A stretch of DNA of 46,303 nucleotides, taken from assembly GCA_937864005.1 (NCBI GenBank), contig CALMIL010000126.1, forward strand, positions 1 through 46,303, read 5' to 3'. Below are positions 10,463 to 18,544 of the stretch, piece after piece. The DNA comes from an uncultured Burkholderiales bacterium (GTDB taxonomy: Bacteria > Pseudomonadota > Gammaproteobacteria > Burkholderiales > Burkholderiaceae_C). How positions within the stretch are numbered: position 1 is the first letter of the stretch; each line of letters starts with the position of its first letter. Below the pieces are notes generated by a model. That model was given only the letters and a program-made list of their open reading frames with translations. It was not told the origin of the DNA and did no database searches. The translations under genes were made by a program, and so were the position numbers.

Positions 10463-10923
10463 CACCCGAAGCCTTTCGCCAGGAACTCTCGACGCTGACG
10501 GCGGAGATCGCCGGCCGGCCGCTCGATGGCACACTCGATGAGTGGCTCAACCGCACGCATGGCGCGACGAGCGCGACCTTTGGCGCGTTGAAGGCGGCCT
10601 GCGAAGCCGGCGTCGCGCAGGGCTGGCTGTGCGACCGCGAAGGCGGCGGCATCCGCTACGGGCGCATCTTCAAGCCCGCCCCGGACCTGAACGGCTTCTC
10701 GGTCGATGTCGTCGACATGAAGAATATCGCCGGCCCGCACCACACCCACCCGAACGGCGAGATCGACCTCATCATGCCGATCGAGGGCGACGCCACCTTC
10801 GACGGCCGCGGCGCGGGCTGGCTCGTCTATCCGCCCGGCAGCGCGCACCGTCCGACGATTGCGAGCGGACGCGCGCTGGTGCTCTACCTGCTGCCCGAGG
10901 GAAGCATCGAATTCACGCGCTAG
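10459..10923 (+). CDS. DUF4863 family cupin-like protein
   Basis: 154 residues. Residues 88-135 form a cupin-like metal site: GPHHTHPNGE (His94, His95, His97, Glu101), with a second His130 (PPGSAHRP). DUF4863 includes PnbB-type 4-hydroxylaminobenzoate lyases. No nitroaromatic genes are present here, and the gene is the first of an operon with benzoate-CoA ligase, so its role in the box pathway is not established. It might act on a pathway by-product. ATG 10459 was chosen because it overlaps the stop of a small upstream frame and begins the conserved region; the Shine-Dalgarno sequence is poor. Confidence 0.8.
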   Translation: MTPEAFRQELSTLTAEIAGRPLDGTLDEWLNRTHGATSATFGALKAACEAGVAQGWLCDREGGGIRYGRIFKPAPDLNGFSVDVVDMKNIAGPHHTHPNGEIDLIMPIEGDATFDGRGAGWLVYPPGSAHRPTIASGRALVLYLLPEGSIEFTR

Positions 10924-10939
10924 CCGCCAAGGAATCGCC

Positions 10940-12517
10940 ATGACTGCGACCCGTGTCTCCGCCCCGCCCGCCGCCTTCAACTTCGCGCAGCATCTGTTCG
11001 CGCTGAATGCCTCGCGATCGAAGAAGGCGGCCTTCATCGACGACCGCGGCACGCTCACCTACGGCGACCTCGCCGAGCGTGCGCGCCGCGTCGCCGCCGC
11101 GCTGCTCGCCGCCGGCGTGCGGCGCGAGGAGCGCGTGCTGCTGCTGATGCACGACAGCTGCGACTGGCCGGTGTGCTTCCTCGGCGCGATGTATGCCGGG
11201 GTCGTCCCGGTCGCGGTGAATACGCTGCTCACCGCCGACGATATCGCCTACACCCTGCAGCACAGCCGGGCGCAGGCGGCGCTCGTCTCCGACGCGCTGC
11301 TGCCGCTGCTGCGCGAGGCGATGGCGCAGGGACGGCACGAGGTCAAGGGCATCGTCGTCTCGCACCCGTCGGCGGCGCTGCCCGGCGACGCGCAGTCGCT
11401 CGCGACGTTCATCGCGAATGCCAAGCCGCTTGCCGAGCCGGCGGCGACCGGGCCCGACGATATCGGCTTCTGGCTCTATTCGTCGGGCTCGACCGGGCGC
11501 CCGAAGGGTGCGGTGCATACCCACGGCAACCCGTACTGGACGGCCGAGCTGTACGGCGCGCACATCCTCGGCCTCACCGAATCCGACATCTGCTTCTCCG
11601 CGGCCAAGCTCTTCTTCGCCTACGGCCTGGGCAATGCATTGAGCTTCCCGCTCAGCGCCGGCGCAACGGTGCTGCTGATGGCCGAGCGGCCGACGCCGGA
11701 GGCGACCTTCAAGCGCTGGCGCGGCGAGGTCGGCGGCGTCAAGCCGACCATCTTCTTCGGCGCGCCGACCGGCTTTGCCGGCATGCTCGCGTCGCCCGCC
11801 CTGCCGGCCCGGGCCCACGTCGCGCTGCGCATGTGCTCGTCGGCCGGCGAGGCGCTTCCGGCCGAGATCGGCGAGCGCTTCCGCGATCATTTCGGCTGCG
11901 ACATCATCGACGGCATCGGCTCGACCGAAATGCTGCACGTCTACCTGTCCAACCTGCCCGGGCGGGTGCGCTACGGCACGACCGGCTGGCCGGTGCCGGG
12001 CTACGAGATCGAATTGCGCGGCGACGATGGCCGCAATGTCGCCGACGGCGAGACGGGCGACCTCTACGTCAAGGGCCCGAGCGCGGCGCTGATGTACTGG
12101 GCGAACCGGGACAAGTCGCGCGAGACCTTCCAGGGTGCATGGACGAAGAGCGGCGACAAATATGTCCGCAACGAAGACGGCAGCTACACCTACGGCGGCC
12201 GCAGCGACGACATGCTCAAGGTGAGCGGCATCTACGTCTCGCCGTTCGAGGTCGAATCGACCTTGATGCAGCATGCGGCGGTGCTCGAGGCCGCCGTCAT
12301 CGGCGTGCCCGACGACGAGGGGCTGACGAAGACCAAGGCCTTCGTCGTCCTCAAGTCGGGCGCAGTTGCCACCGACGCCGAACTCAAGGCCTTCGTCAAG
12401 GAGCGGCTCGCGCCGTACAAATATCCGCGGTCGATCGAGTTCATCACCGAACTCCCGAAGACGGCGACCGGCAAGATCCAGCGTTTCAAGCTGCGCGATC
12501 TGCAGTCGAAGCTCTGA
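10940..12517 (+). CDS. bclA: Benzoate-CoA ligase
   Basis: 525 residues. It activates benzoate with ATP and CoA to benzoyl-CoA, the substrate of BoxAB, in the cytoplasm. The adenylate-forming signature is clear: P-loop YSSGSTGRPKGAVHTH (~residues 177-192), the GIGSTEMLHV motif (~318-327) and the C-terminal catalytic lysine in KTATGKIQRFKLR. Length and the Phe-Asn-Phe-rich N-terminus (PAAFNFAQHLF) match benzoate/2-aminobenzoate-CoA ligases. ATG 10940 has an AAGGAA site; it follows the DUF4863 gene by 16 bases. Related hydroxy- or aminobenzoate ligases cannot be fully excluded, but the box context favours benzoate. Confidence 0.92.
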   Translation: MTATRVSAPPAAFNFAQHLFALNASRSKKAAFIDDRGTLTYGDLAERARRVAAALLAAGVRREERVLLLMHDSCDWPVCFLGAMYAGVVPVAVNTLLTADDIAYTLQHSRAQAALVSDALLPLLREAMAQGRHEVKGIVVSHPSAALPGDAQSLATFIANAKPLAEPAATGPDDIGFWLYSSGSTGRPKGAVHTHGNPYWTAELYGAHILGLTESDICFSAAKLFFAYGLGNALSFPLSAGATVLLMAERPTPEATFKRWRGEVGGVKPTIFFGAPTGFAGMLASPALPARAHVALRMCSSAGEALPAEIGERFRDHFGCDIIDGIGSTEMLHVYLSNLPGRVRYGTTGWPVPGYEIELRGDDGRNVADGETGDLYVKGPSAALMYWANRDKSRETFQGAWTKSGDKYVRNEDGSYTYGGRSDDMLKVSGIYVSPFEVESTLMQHAAVLEAAVIGVPDDEGLTKTKAFVVLKSGAVATDAELKAFVKERLAPYKYPRSIEFITELPKTATGKIQRFKLRDLQSKL

Positions 12518-12526
12518 GCCTGCGGC

Positions 12527-13366
12527 ATGGCCTCCTCGGCTCACGAAGATTCCGAATTCGTCGAGATCGCCTGGCGCGACCGGCGCGTGCGCATCGAACA
12601 CCGGTGGATCGCGCCGCAGCGCAGCGGCGCACCGCTCGTCGTCTTCCTGCACGAAGGTCTGGGGTCGCTTTCGATGTGGAAGGACTTTCCGCAGCGCATC
12701 TGCGACGCCGCGCAGTGCCGCGGCCTCGTCTATTCGCGGCCCGGCTACGGCCGCTCGACGCCGCGCCCGCCCGAAGTGGCGTGGGGGCTCGACTTCATGC
12801 ACCGCCAGGCGCATGAAGTCCTGCCGGCGCTGTTCGAGGCGCTCGGCGTCGATACCGCGGCGCATCCGCCCTGGCTCTACGGCCACAGCGACGGCGCGTC
12901 GATCACGCTGCTCTACGCGGCGCAGTTTCCCGAGCGCATTGCCGGCGCGATCGTGCTGGCGCCGCACATCATGGTCGAGGATCTTTCGGTCGCGAGCATC
13001 GAGGATGCGCGCCGGGCCTACCTCGAAGCCGATCTGCGCGACCGCCTCGCGCGCTATCACGACGACCCGGACTCGGCGTTCTGGGGCTGGAACCGGATCT
13101 GGCTGCATCCGCCGTTTCGCGACTGGAGCATCGAGCGCGAGATCGAGACGATCGCCTGCCCGCTGCTCGCCGTGCAAGGGCTCGAAGACCAGTACGGCAC
13201 GCTCGAACAGATACACGGCCTGGCGCGGCGCGTAGCGCAGACCGAACTGCTCGAACTTGCCGATTGCGGCCATTCGCCGCATCGCGATCAGCCCGATATG
13301 CTGATCGCGGCGAGCACCGAGTTCCTTACCCGGCAGCGCGACCGGCCCTCGGGCGCGGGGCGATAG
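12527..13366 (+). CDS. Alpha/beta-fold hydrolase of the box cluster
   Basis: 279 residues. The catalytic triad is visible: nucleophile Ser121 (LYGHSDGAS), an acid in LEDQYG (~residue 223) and His in CGHSPH (~residue 248). The oxyanion strand reads VVFLHEGLGS. It follows benzoate-CoA ligase by nine bases, so the two are cotranscribed. Hydrolases of this type often accompany box genes, where they have been suggested to hydrolyse a lactone or a CoA thioester. The substrate cannot be deduced from sequence. There is no signal peptide, so it is cytoplasmic. Confidence 0.85.
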   Translation: MASSAHEDSEFVEIAWRDRRVRIEHRWIAPQRSGAPLVVFLHEGLGSLSMWKDFPQRICDAAQCRGLVYSRPGYGRSTPRPPEVAWGLDFMHRQAHEVLPALFEALGVDTAAHPPWLYGHSDGASITLLYAAQFPERIAGAIVLAPHIMVEDLSVASIEDARRAYLEADLRDRLARYHDDPDSAFWGWNRIWLHPPFRDWSIEREIETIACPLLAVQGLEDQYGTLEQIHGLARRVAQTELLELADCGHSPHRDQPDMLIAASTEFLTRQRDRPSGAGR

Positions 13367-13429
13367 CCAGGAGGCCTGCGGCGCAGCAAAGCGCGCTTCG
13401 CGCCGCCGCGAATTCGGCGCTCCGATCCG

Positions 13430-15034
13430 TCAGCGCGCGCCGCGCCGGCGCCGCTTCGCCTTCACGCCGGACTTTCCGGCGTCCCAGAACGGCTTGCTCG
13501 CGGCAAATTGGTCCAACGCCGTCGCGCTCTCGGCGAGCAGTTCGTCGCGCCGCGCGGTCAGCCATCCGATCGCGAACCAGGCGCGCGGGTCTTCACCCAC
13601 CGCGGCGCGATAGGTGTCGAGGGCCACGCACAGATCGTTGTAGCGGCCGAGGCTTTCCTGCAGCGGCGCGATATCGGCGAGATAGCGCGCAACGGCCTTC
13701 GGGCGGTGCAGCGAGGCGACGAACTCCACTGCGTAGCGCAGCCGCTTGACGCGCTTGCGCAGGCGATGGCGCTCGGCGTCTTCCAGCGCGTCATAGTGCG
13801 TTGCGGCGCGCACGATGCGCCGGTGCCAGCGTACGAGCCGGATCGCCGCGGCCTGCGCAAGCGGCAGTGGCGCCTCGAGCCTTGTCAGCGGCGCCGCCGC
13901 AATCGCCGAACGCGGCGCCTGCGCCTCGATCTGGAATGCAAGCACCGCGAGCAGCGCGAGCGTCGCGGTGGGCGCGCGCAGCACTTCGGCCGGCGTCGGC
14001 GCAGGTGGTGCGGGCGGCAGATCGAAGAGCGGCGCACCGGCCTTGCGCAGCAACGGCAGCACGGACGCCGAGAGCGCATCGCGGTCTCGCGCGACGCCGA
14101 GCTCGCGAAACAGCTGCGTCAATGCTTCGCCCCAGTCCGGATCGAGGGGCGCTGTCCAGCCATCGAAGAAGCGCAACGCCGAGCGCAGGCGCCGCAGCCC
14201 GACGCGCAACTGATGGACGTGATCCGCGCCCTCGCCGCCCGCAGCCGCGCCGCCGGCGGCGTGGGACGCGACCTCGCTCGCATTCGGCATGATCTGCAGC
14301 AGGCAATTCGCGATCACGGCGAAGCGCGCCGCATCGGCGCTCATGCCGCGGTCGAGCACGACGGGCGTCGCCTTGACGACCGGGCCACCCGCCAGGCCGC
14401 GCGCCAGGCGGTCGCCGCGCTGCGCCTTGCTGCGCACGTCGAGCCAGACGCCGTGGCGCTCGACCCAGCGGCGCGCGGCCGCGATCACCGCGCCGGGCTG
14501 GCCGCGCAGCAGTTCGATCTCGAGTTCGCAGATTGCAAGACGCTTGTCGCCTGCGATCAGCGCCCCGCTGTCGAATGCCAGTTCGACCCAGCCGCCCGCC
14601 GTTCGCAGCGCGCGATGGCGGCGCAGCACATCGGTGCGGAAATGCGCGATCAGCGGCGGCGCCGCCGCTTCCCCGATGCCCGGCGCGAGCGCCGCCGCGA
14701 GCCTGTCGCCGACCGGCGTGCCGGCGTGACGCAGCGGATCGACGCCAGGCTCGGCGCCGGATCGGGCGGCCTTCGGCGTCGGCAGCGCCACGTTGTGCTC
14801 GAGCCGCTGCATCGCATCCGCGCCGCCGGCCTTGGCCGTCTGCACCCAGCCGCTGCCCTCGTGGCGCAGACGAAGCGCGAGGCCGGCTGCCGCCAGTCGC
14901 CGATCGGGCGTGTCGAAATAAATTGCACGCAGCCGCGTCCGGTGCGAGGCGCCACGCTCGACGGCCGCCTGCACCGCGCGCCGCGCCGCCGCGGGCACCT
15001 GAAACTTCAACTCGACCTCGATCATCGGCGGCAT
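13430..15034 (-). CDS. CYTH and CHAD domain-containing protein (inorganic triphosphatase-like)
   Basis: 534 residues. The N-terminal CYTH domain starts at once with the ExExK motif (IEVELKF; Glu6, Glu8, Lys10), and its strands extend to ~residue 215 (YFDTPDRRL, ALRLRHEG, CELEIELLRG). The rest is an alpha-helical CHAD domain with conserved His/Arg (HQLRVGLRRLRSALRFF, RLRKRVKRLRY), which binds polyphosphate in studied cases. This architecture equals E. coli YgiF, a triphosphatase. The basic tail (KAKRRRRGAR) fits a polyanion-binding role. The start could be ATG 15034 or ATG 15025; no strong ribosome-binding site decides. It converges on the box hydrolase gene. Confidence 0.88.
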   Translation of the reverse strand: MPPMIEVELKFQVPAAARRAVQAAVERGASHRTRLRAIYFDTPDRRLAAAGLALRLRHEGSGWVQTAKAGGADAMQRLEHNVALPTPKAARSGAEPGVDPLRHAGTPVGDRLAAALAPGIGEAAAPPLIAHFRTDVLRRHRALRTAGGWVELAFDSGALIAGDKRLAICELEIELLRGQPGAVIAAARRWVERHGVWLDVRSKAQRGDRLARGLAGGPVVKATPVVLDRGMSADAARFAVIANCLLQIMPNASEVASHAAGGAAAGGEGADHVHQLRVGLRRLRSALRFFDGWTAPLDPDWGEALTQLFRELGVARDRDALSASVLPLLRKAGAPLFDLPPAPPAPTPAEVLRAPTATLALLAVLAFQIEAQAPRSAIAAAPLTRLEAPLPLAQAAAIRLVRWHRRIVRAATHYDALEDAERHRLRKRVKRLRYAVEFVASLHRPKAVARYLADIAPLQESLGRYNDLCVALDTYRAAVGEDPRAWFAIGWLTARRDELLAESATALDQFAASKPFWDAGKSGVKAKRRRRGAR

Positions 15035-15658
15035 GTTCGAGCGCGGTGGGCGTGGAAATGCGGCGATCATCGCACGCAAAGCCCGGCGCGACGGCTTCGA
15101 GAAGAACCCGACCGCGCCAAACCGACGCCACGGTATGCGAAGTCCGAGATCACCGCGGCAACGCCCGCACCGAGGCCATCTGGGGCCGTGCTTCATGCTG
15201 TGAGGCACTCGAGAAAGGCAATGGATTTGCCCTCGCGGCAAGGCGCAAGTCCAGGCTCGGACGCTGCATTGCGCGTTCATTCACGCCGACTCTTGTTGCG
15301 CCCCGGGGCGAGACACTGTGACGCGCAAGCAAACCCGTACCGCGCAGGGTGCGCCATTGCATCGGACGCAGAAGGCGGGTAGCCACCGCTCGAATCGGGC
15401 AGGCGAAGCAGTCGCGGCGCGCGCCGATGCGCTGCTCGATCGAGCGTTGTGTCATCGGGACGACACACGTCAAAGTCGAAGCCATTCTCGCTGGTACAGT
15501 GCAGCCCGACGCCGATGCAGTGCCCGTTGCGTGCAACTCCCTTGCGAACCGCGGTGCGCGGCCGACGGAGGTCATTCCGTGCCGCAACGACTTCGCGGCG
15601 CCCGCCCGAGCAGGCCTGACGGCCTCGACCCGGAAGATGACCGTCGAACTTGATCGCT
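15035..15658. other. Gene-free stretch of about 620 bp
   Basis: No convincing protein, tRNA or mobile-element remnant is seen here. Base composition is more even than in the neighbouring genes, and short frames on both strands show no recognisable motif. A small inverted repeat, GTGTC-N8-GACAC, lies near 15447. It probably holds the promoter of the following lipoprotein gene and may be the scar of an insertion. Confidence 0.5.
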
Positions 15659-16684
15659 ATGCGCAACCTACGCCTGCTTGGCCTTGTGCTCTTCGTGCTG
15701 ACCTTCGCCAACGCCTGCGGCGGCGGAGGCGATCAGATAGCGCCGACGGATCCAAGCACCACCCAATATCTCGTCATCACGATCGATGTCGAGGCGCAAC
15801 CGACCCGGCAAGACAAGGATCATGTGCAGCGACTGATCTATGGAAACTTTCCCGGCTTGGGGCGGGCAGGCATAGTCGACATGATGGATATTGCAGATCG
15901 ACATCGGGTAAAACTCACGTTCTTCCTCGATGTATTGGAAGAAATTATCTACCCAAGCGAGATCGAAGCAGTGGCCCATCTTATCGTCGATCGCGGCCAC
16001 GATCTGCAACTGCATACCCACCCGGATATCATGCCGGATGATTGGTGGCGCAAAATCGGGGTTCTTCGAAAGGACCCGAACAAGTTCACGAAAGCCGATG
16101 CGGACGCACTCTTCACGGAAGCGAAGAGAATTGTGTCAACTTGGAATATCCCACCCTTCATTGCCTATCGAGCCGGCTCATATCGCTATAGCCAAGGCTT
16201 TGTTCAGGCGATGCCGAAGGCCGGCATCGCATTCAGTTACAATTATAATATATCCGGGGTTTCGCAGCGCAAGCTGCATCTGAAGAATGTCCCGATGTTC
16301 CGCTGGGAAGATGATGTCGTCGAGGTTCCCATTTCATATATAAATAATGGAAAGTCGAGCCCGATTCGATTCGACGACGCAACATATGTGAGTACGCAAG
16401 ACGTGCAGTCAGCCTATCAACTCATTTCACAGTTTCAGGGTCAATGGAAATCGCCCAACCCGTTGGTCATGATGCTGCACAGCTGGTCGCTCCTGGACTT
16501 GAATACTGAAACGAATTTCTTCGAGTACAAGGATTCGTCGAGACTTGTTCTATTCGATAAATTCCTGTCTTCCTTGCCCAGTCAAGTCCAGGTGATTACC
16601 GCGACCAAGTTGAGTCAACTCGTTTCGCACCAGACGATACCGGTACTGGATCGGATGAACACCGCCGACGTGTTTCCCAAATGA
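15659..16684 (+). CDS. Polysaccharide deacetylase-like lipoprotein
   Basis: 341 residues. A lipoprotein signal peptide is visible, with lipobox FANAC (Cys20) followed by a glycine-rich linker, so the protein should be membrane-anchored outside the cytoplasm. The rest resembles carbohydrate esterase family 4 (NodB-like): a catalytic/metal aspartate in TIDVEAQ (Asp43), HTHPD (His119, His121) and RAGSYR (171-176), similar to WalW/WbmS-type deacetylases of surface polysaccharides. The gene is strikingly richer in A and T than its surroundings (for example the run around 16240-16255), which suggests recent acquisition. An upstream TTG at 15650 is in frame, but ATG 15659 begins a better signal peptide. 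Confidence 0.75.
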   Translation: MRNLRLLGLVLFVLTFANACGGGGDQIAPTDPSTTQYLVITIDVEAQPTRQDKDHVQRLIYGNFPGLGRAGIVDMMDIADRHRVKLTFFLDVLEEIIYPSEIEAVAHLIVDRGHDLQLHTHPDIMPDDWWRKIGVLRKDPNKFTKADADALFTEAKRIVSTWNIPPFIAYRAGSYRYSQGFVQAMPKAGIAFSYNYNISGVSQRKLHLKNVPMFRWEDDVVEVPISYINNGKSSPIRFDDATYVSTQDVQSAYQLISQFQGQWKSPNPLVMMLHSWSLLDLNTETNFFEYKDSSRLVLFDKFLSSLPSQVQVITATKLSQLVSHQTIPVLDRMNTADVFPK

Positions 16685-16778
16685 CGCAGGGCAGGGTATG
16701 ACGAATAGGGCGCAACCAGCCCGACGCTGACGCTTCAACCTTCAAGTCGCGACTGTCATACGACGAAGCGGCGCGGCG

Positions 16779-18437
16779 TCAACCGGCGCCCGTCGACCTC
16801 GCTCCCGGCCGCTTGCGCACCCAGCGGATCGGCTGCGGCGCAATCGGACGCGGCGGCGCGCCGTGTTCGCGCAGCGTCTTGTCGAGCGCCTTGCCGCTCG
16901 CGTCCGACAGCGCGGCGGTGCGCAGCGCGCGGATCGCCTGCGCGCGCTCGGCCGGTGCGCCGGTCTTCGCGTCGCTCGCGAGGTGGTCGATGACGTGCAG
17001 CATGTGCCCCTTGCCGCGTTCGTTGGTCGAGCCGTAGCCCTTGATCAGGCGGCCGCACTCGGCAATCTCGTGGCCGAGCGACCAGTCGCTGCGCAGGCCG
17101 GCGACGACGGCGTCGAGCCAGCGCTCGATGAATGCCTGCTCGGCGGCGAAACGCGTGCCGTGGCGGCGCAGCGGTTTGACGGCGGCGAGCATGCGCAGCG
17201 CGAGAAAGCCGAAGACGGTGTGGGTGCCGATCTTCAGAGGGAACTCGACCGGCGGCTTGCCCGTCTGCTGGCGCTTCACGTCCCAGCGCTTGATGCGGTT
17301 GCCGAGCCCGGCGGGCAGCATCGCGGCGACCTCGGGGATGCCGGGCTTGAAGTGCTCGTAGACGCGCAACAGTTCATCGTCACGCGCCTTCGTTTCGCGG
17401 CGCACGCGCTCGAAGCGGCTGCGGCGCGTCTTCAGATCGGCGACGCGCACCACGTCGTCGAACGCCATCCACAGCGCGAGGTAGCGCGCCGCCGACTGCG
17501 TCGCCGCGAAGGCGTGTGCGCCGGCCGGATCCGCCGCCTGCTCGGCCTGCAGCACGCGGCCGAGACGCTCGACGTAGAGCTTGGCGTAGGCCGAATCCTG
17601 GTAGTCGACCAGGCGCGCAATGCCGAGGCCGAGCATCCGGTGCGTCGGCGCCGGAAACGTCTGCGCGACGGCCGGGGCCAGCGCGGCGGGGGATGCCGGT
17701 GCGCCGTCGTCGACGTCATCGGCTGCTGACTCGCCGGCAACAACGGCCGGGCCCGGCGCAACAGTCATCACGCCTCGGCCGCGCGACGCGGCGACGATGT
17801 CGAACGCGCGCCCGAAGCCGCGCAGGCTTGCCTCGGCGCCGCGCCCGCCGCTGCGGATCACGGCCTCGTAGACTTCGCGTGCAAACGGCAGCACGCCGGC
17901 GGCGGCGATCGCGCCGAACAGCACGGCGCTCATCACGGTCCCGGCTTCGAGCGCCGCCGCCGTCATGTCGAACAGATGGACCTCGCGGCCATGCGTGTGC
18001 AGCACGGCCGCGAGTTGCGCCGCATCGGCGCGGCCGTCGCCGGGCTGCAGCCGCTCGGCCGTCGTCAGCGTGCGCTCGCGCGAGCTGATGATCTGGGTGC
18101 GGTCGCTCGACGCCATGCCGTTGCCGACCTGGCGCACCGTCTCGAGCAGTTCGGACGATACGAGCACGTCGAGCGCGCCCGGCACCGGCGCCAGGCTGAA
18201 GATGGGCTTCCTGCCGCCGAGTTCGCTGTCGGGCCGCGGGAAAACCTCGATGTAGTAGGTCGTCGCCCCGGTGCGCTGCGCGACGCCCGGGATCGAGCTG
18301 GCCTGCGCGCTGTGGCCGCAGTGCAGCGCCGTCTCGACCAGCCACTGCGCGAGGACGCCGCCACCTTCGCCGCCGAGGGCGCAGACGAGCAGCGTGATTG
18401 GGCGCTGCGGTGTCGTCTTGTTCTGTAAGGTACTCAT
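16779..18437 (-). CDS. iorB: Indolepyruvate:ferredoxin oxidoreductase, subunit beta
   Basis: 552 residues. The first ~200 residues are the gamma-type domain of 2-oxoacid:ferredoxin oxidoreductases (LVCALGGEGGGVLAQWL, QASSIPGVAQRTGATTYYIE), and the C-terminal part is the DUF6537-type extension found in long IorB proteins. With IorA it oxidatively decarboxylates arylpyruvates (indolepyruvate, phenylpyruvate) to aryl-acetyl-CoA, reducing ferredoxin. The start ATG 18437 has a near-perfect AAAGGAGG seven bases upstream. That site is supplied by the 107-bp repeat between iorA and iorB. Confidence 0.9.
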   Translation of the reverse strand: MSTLQNKTTPQRPITLLVCALGGEGGGVLAQWLVETALHCGHSAQASSIPGVAQRTGATTYYIEVFPRPDSELGGRKPIFSLAPVPGALDVLVSSELLETVRQVGNGMASSDRTQIISSRERTLTTAERLQPGDGRADAAQLAAVLHTHGREVHLFDMTAAALEAGTVMSAVLFGAIAAAGVLPFAREVYEAVIRSGGRGAEASLRGFGRAFDIVAASRGRGVMTVAPGPAVVAGESAADDVDDGAPASPAALAPAVAQTFPAPTHRMLGLGIARLVDYQDSAYAKLYVERLGRVLQAEQAADPAGAHAFAATQSAARYLALWMAFDDVVRVADLKTRRSRFERVRRETKARDDELLRVYEHFKPGIPEVAAMLPAGLGNRIKRWDVKRQQTGKPPVEFPLKIGTHTVFGFLALRMLAAVKPLRRHGTRFAAEQAFIERWLDAVVAGLRSDWSLGHEIAECGRLIKGYGSTNERGKGHMLHVIDHLASDAKTGAPAERAQAIRALRTAALSDASGKALDKTLREHGAPPRPIAPQPIRWVRKRPGARSTGAG

Positions 18438-18544
18438 GCGGCGCCTCCTTTCGATGGTGCACTTCGCAACGCCTTGTCGTCGGCGCCTCGCCGCATTCGT
18501 TCGCTTCGATCCCCGCTGCGCGGGGCCCCTCTTTCGCGACTCAT
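18434..18544 (-). CDS. 36-residue frame within repeat copy 1
   Basis: The frame starts at ATG 18544, overlapping the iorA stop (ATGA), and ends at TGA 18434-18436, overlapping the iorB start (ATGA). The peptide begins MSRERGAPRSGDRSER and is very rich in Arg, Gly and Ala. It uses codons uncommon in this genome (AGA, CGA). It resembles no family I know. Its value may lie in carrying ribosomes from iorA to iorB rather than in the peptide itself. Confidence 0.4.
   Translation of the reverse strand: MSRERGAPRSGDRSERMRRGADDKALRSAPSKGGAA
18438..18544 (-). repeat. 107-bp start-codon-associated repeat, copy 1
   Basis: This unit is shared with two tandem copies at 45781-45994. Read on the minus strand, it begins ATGAGTCGCGAAAGAGG, contains a perfect hairpin CCCCGC-GCA-GCGGGG (18511-18525), and ends GGAGGCGCCGC directly before the iorB ATG. 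The first 44 bases are identical in all copies; differences concentrate in the second half. Both borders carry GCCGCATGAG. Deleting exactly 107 bp would make iorA and iorB overlap as ATGA. Confidence 0.85.

Noticed and set aside
15035..15658. A degraded gene or tRNA in the gap
   Set aside because: No tRNA arms or CCA-like end, and no translated similarity to known proteins could be seen in any frame.
15650..15658. TTG start for the deacetylase lipoprotein
   Set aside because: It adds three residues before a signal peptide that is already complete from ATG 15659.
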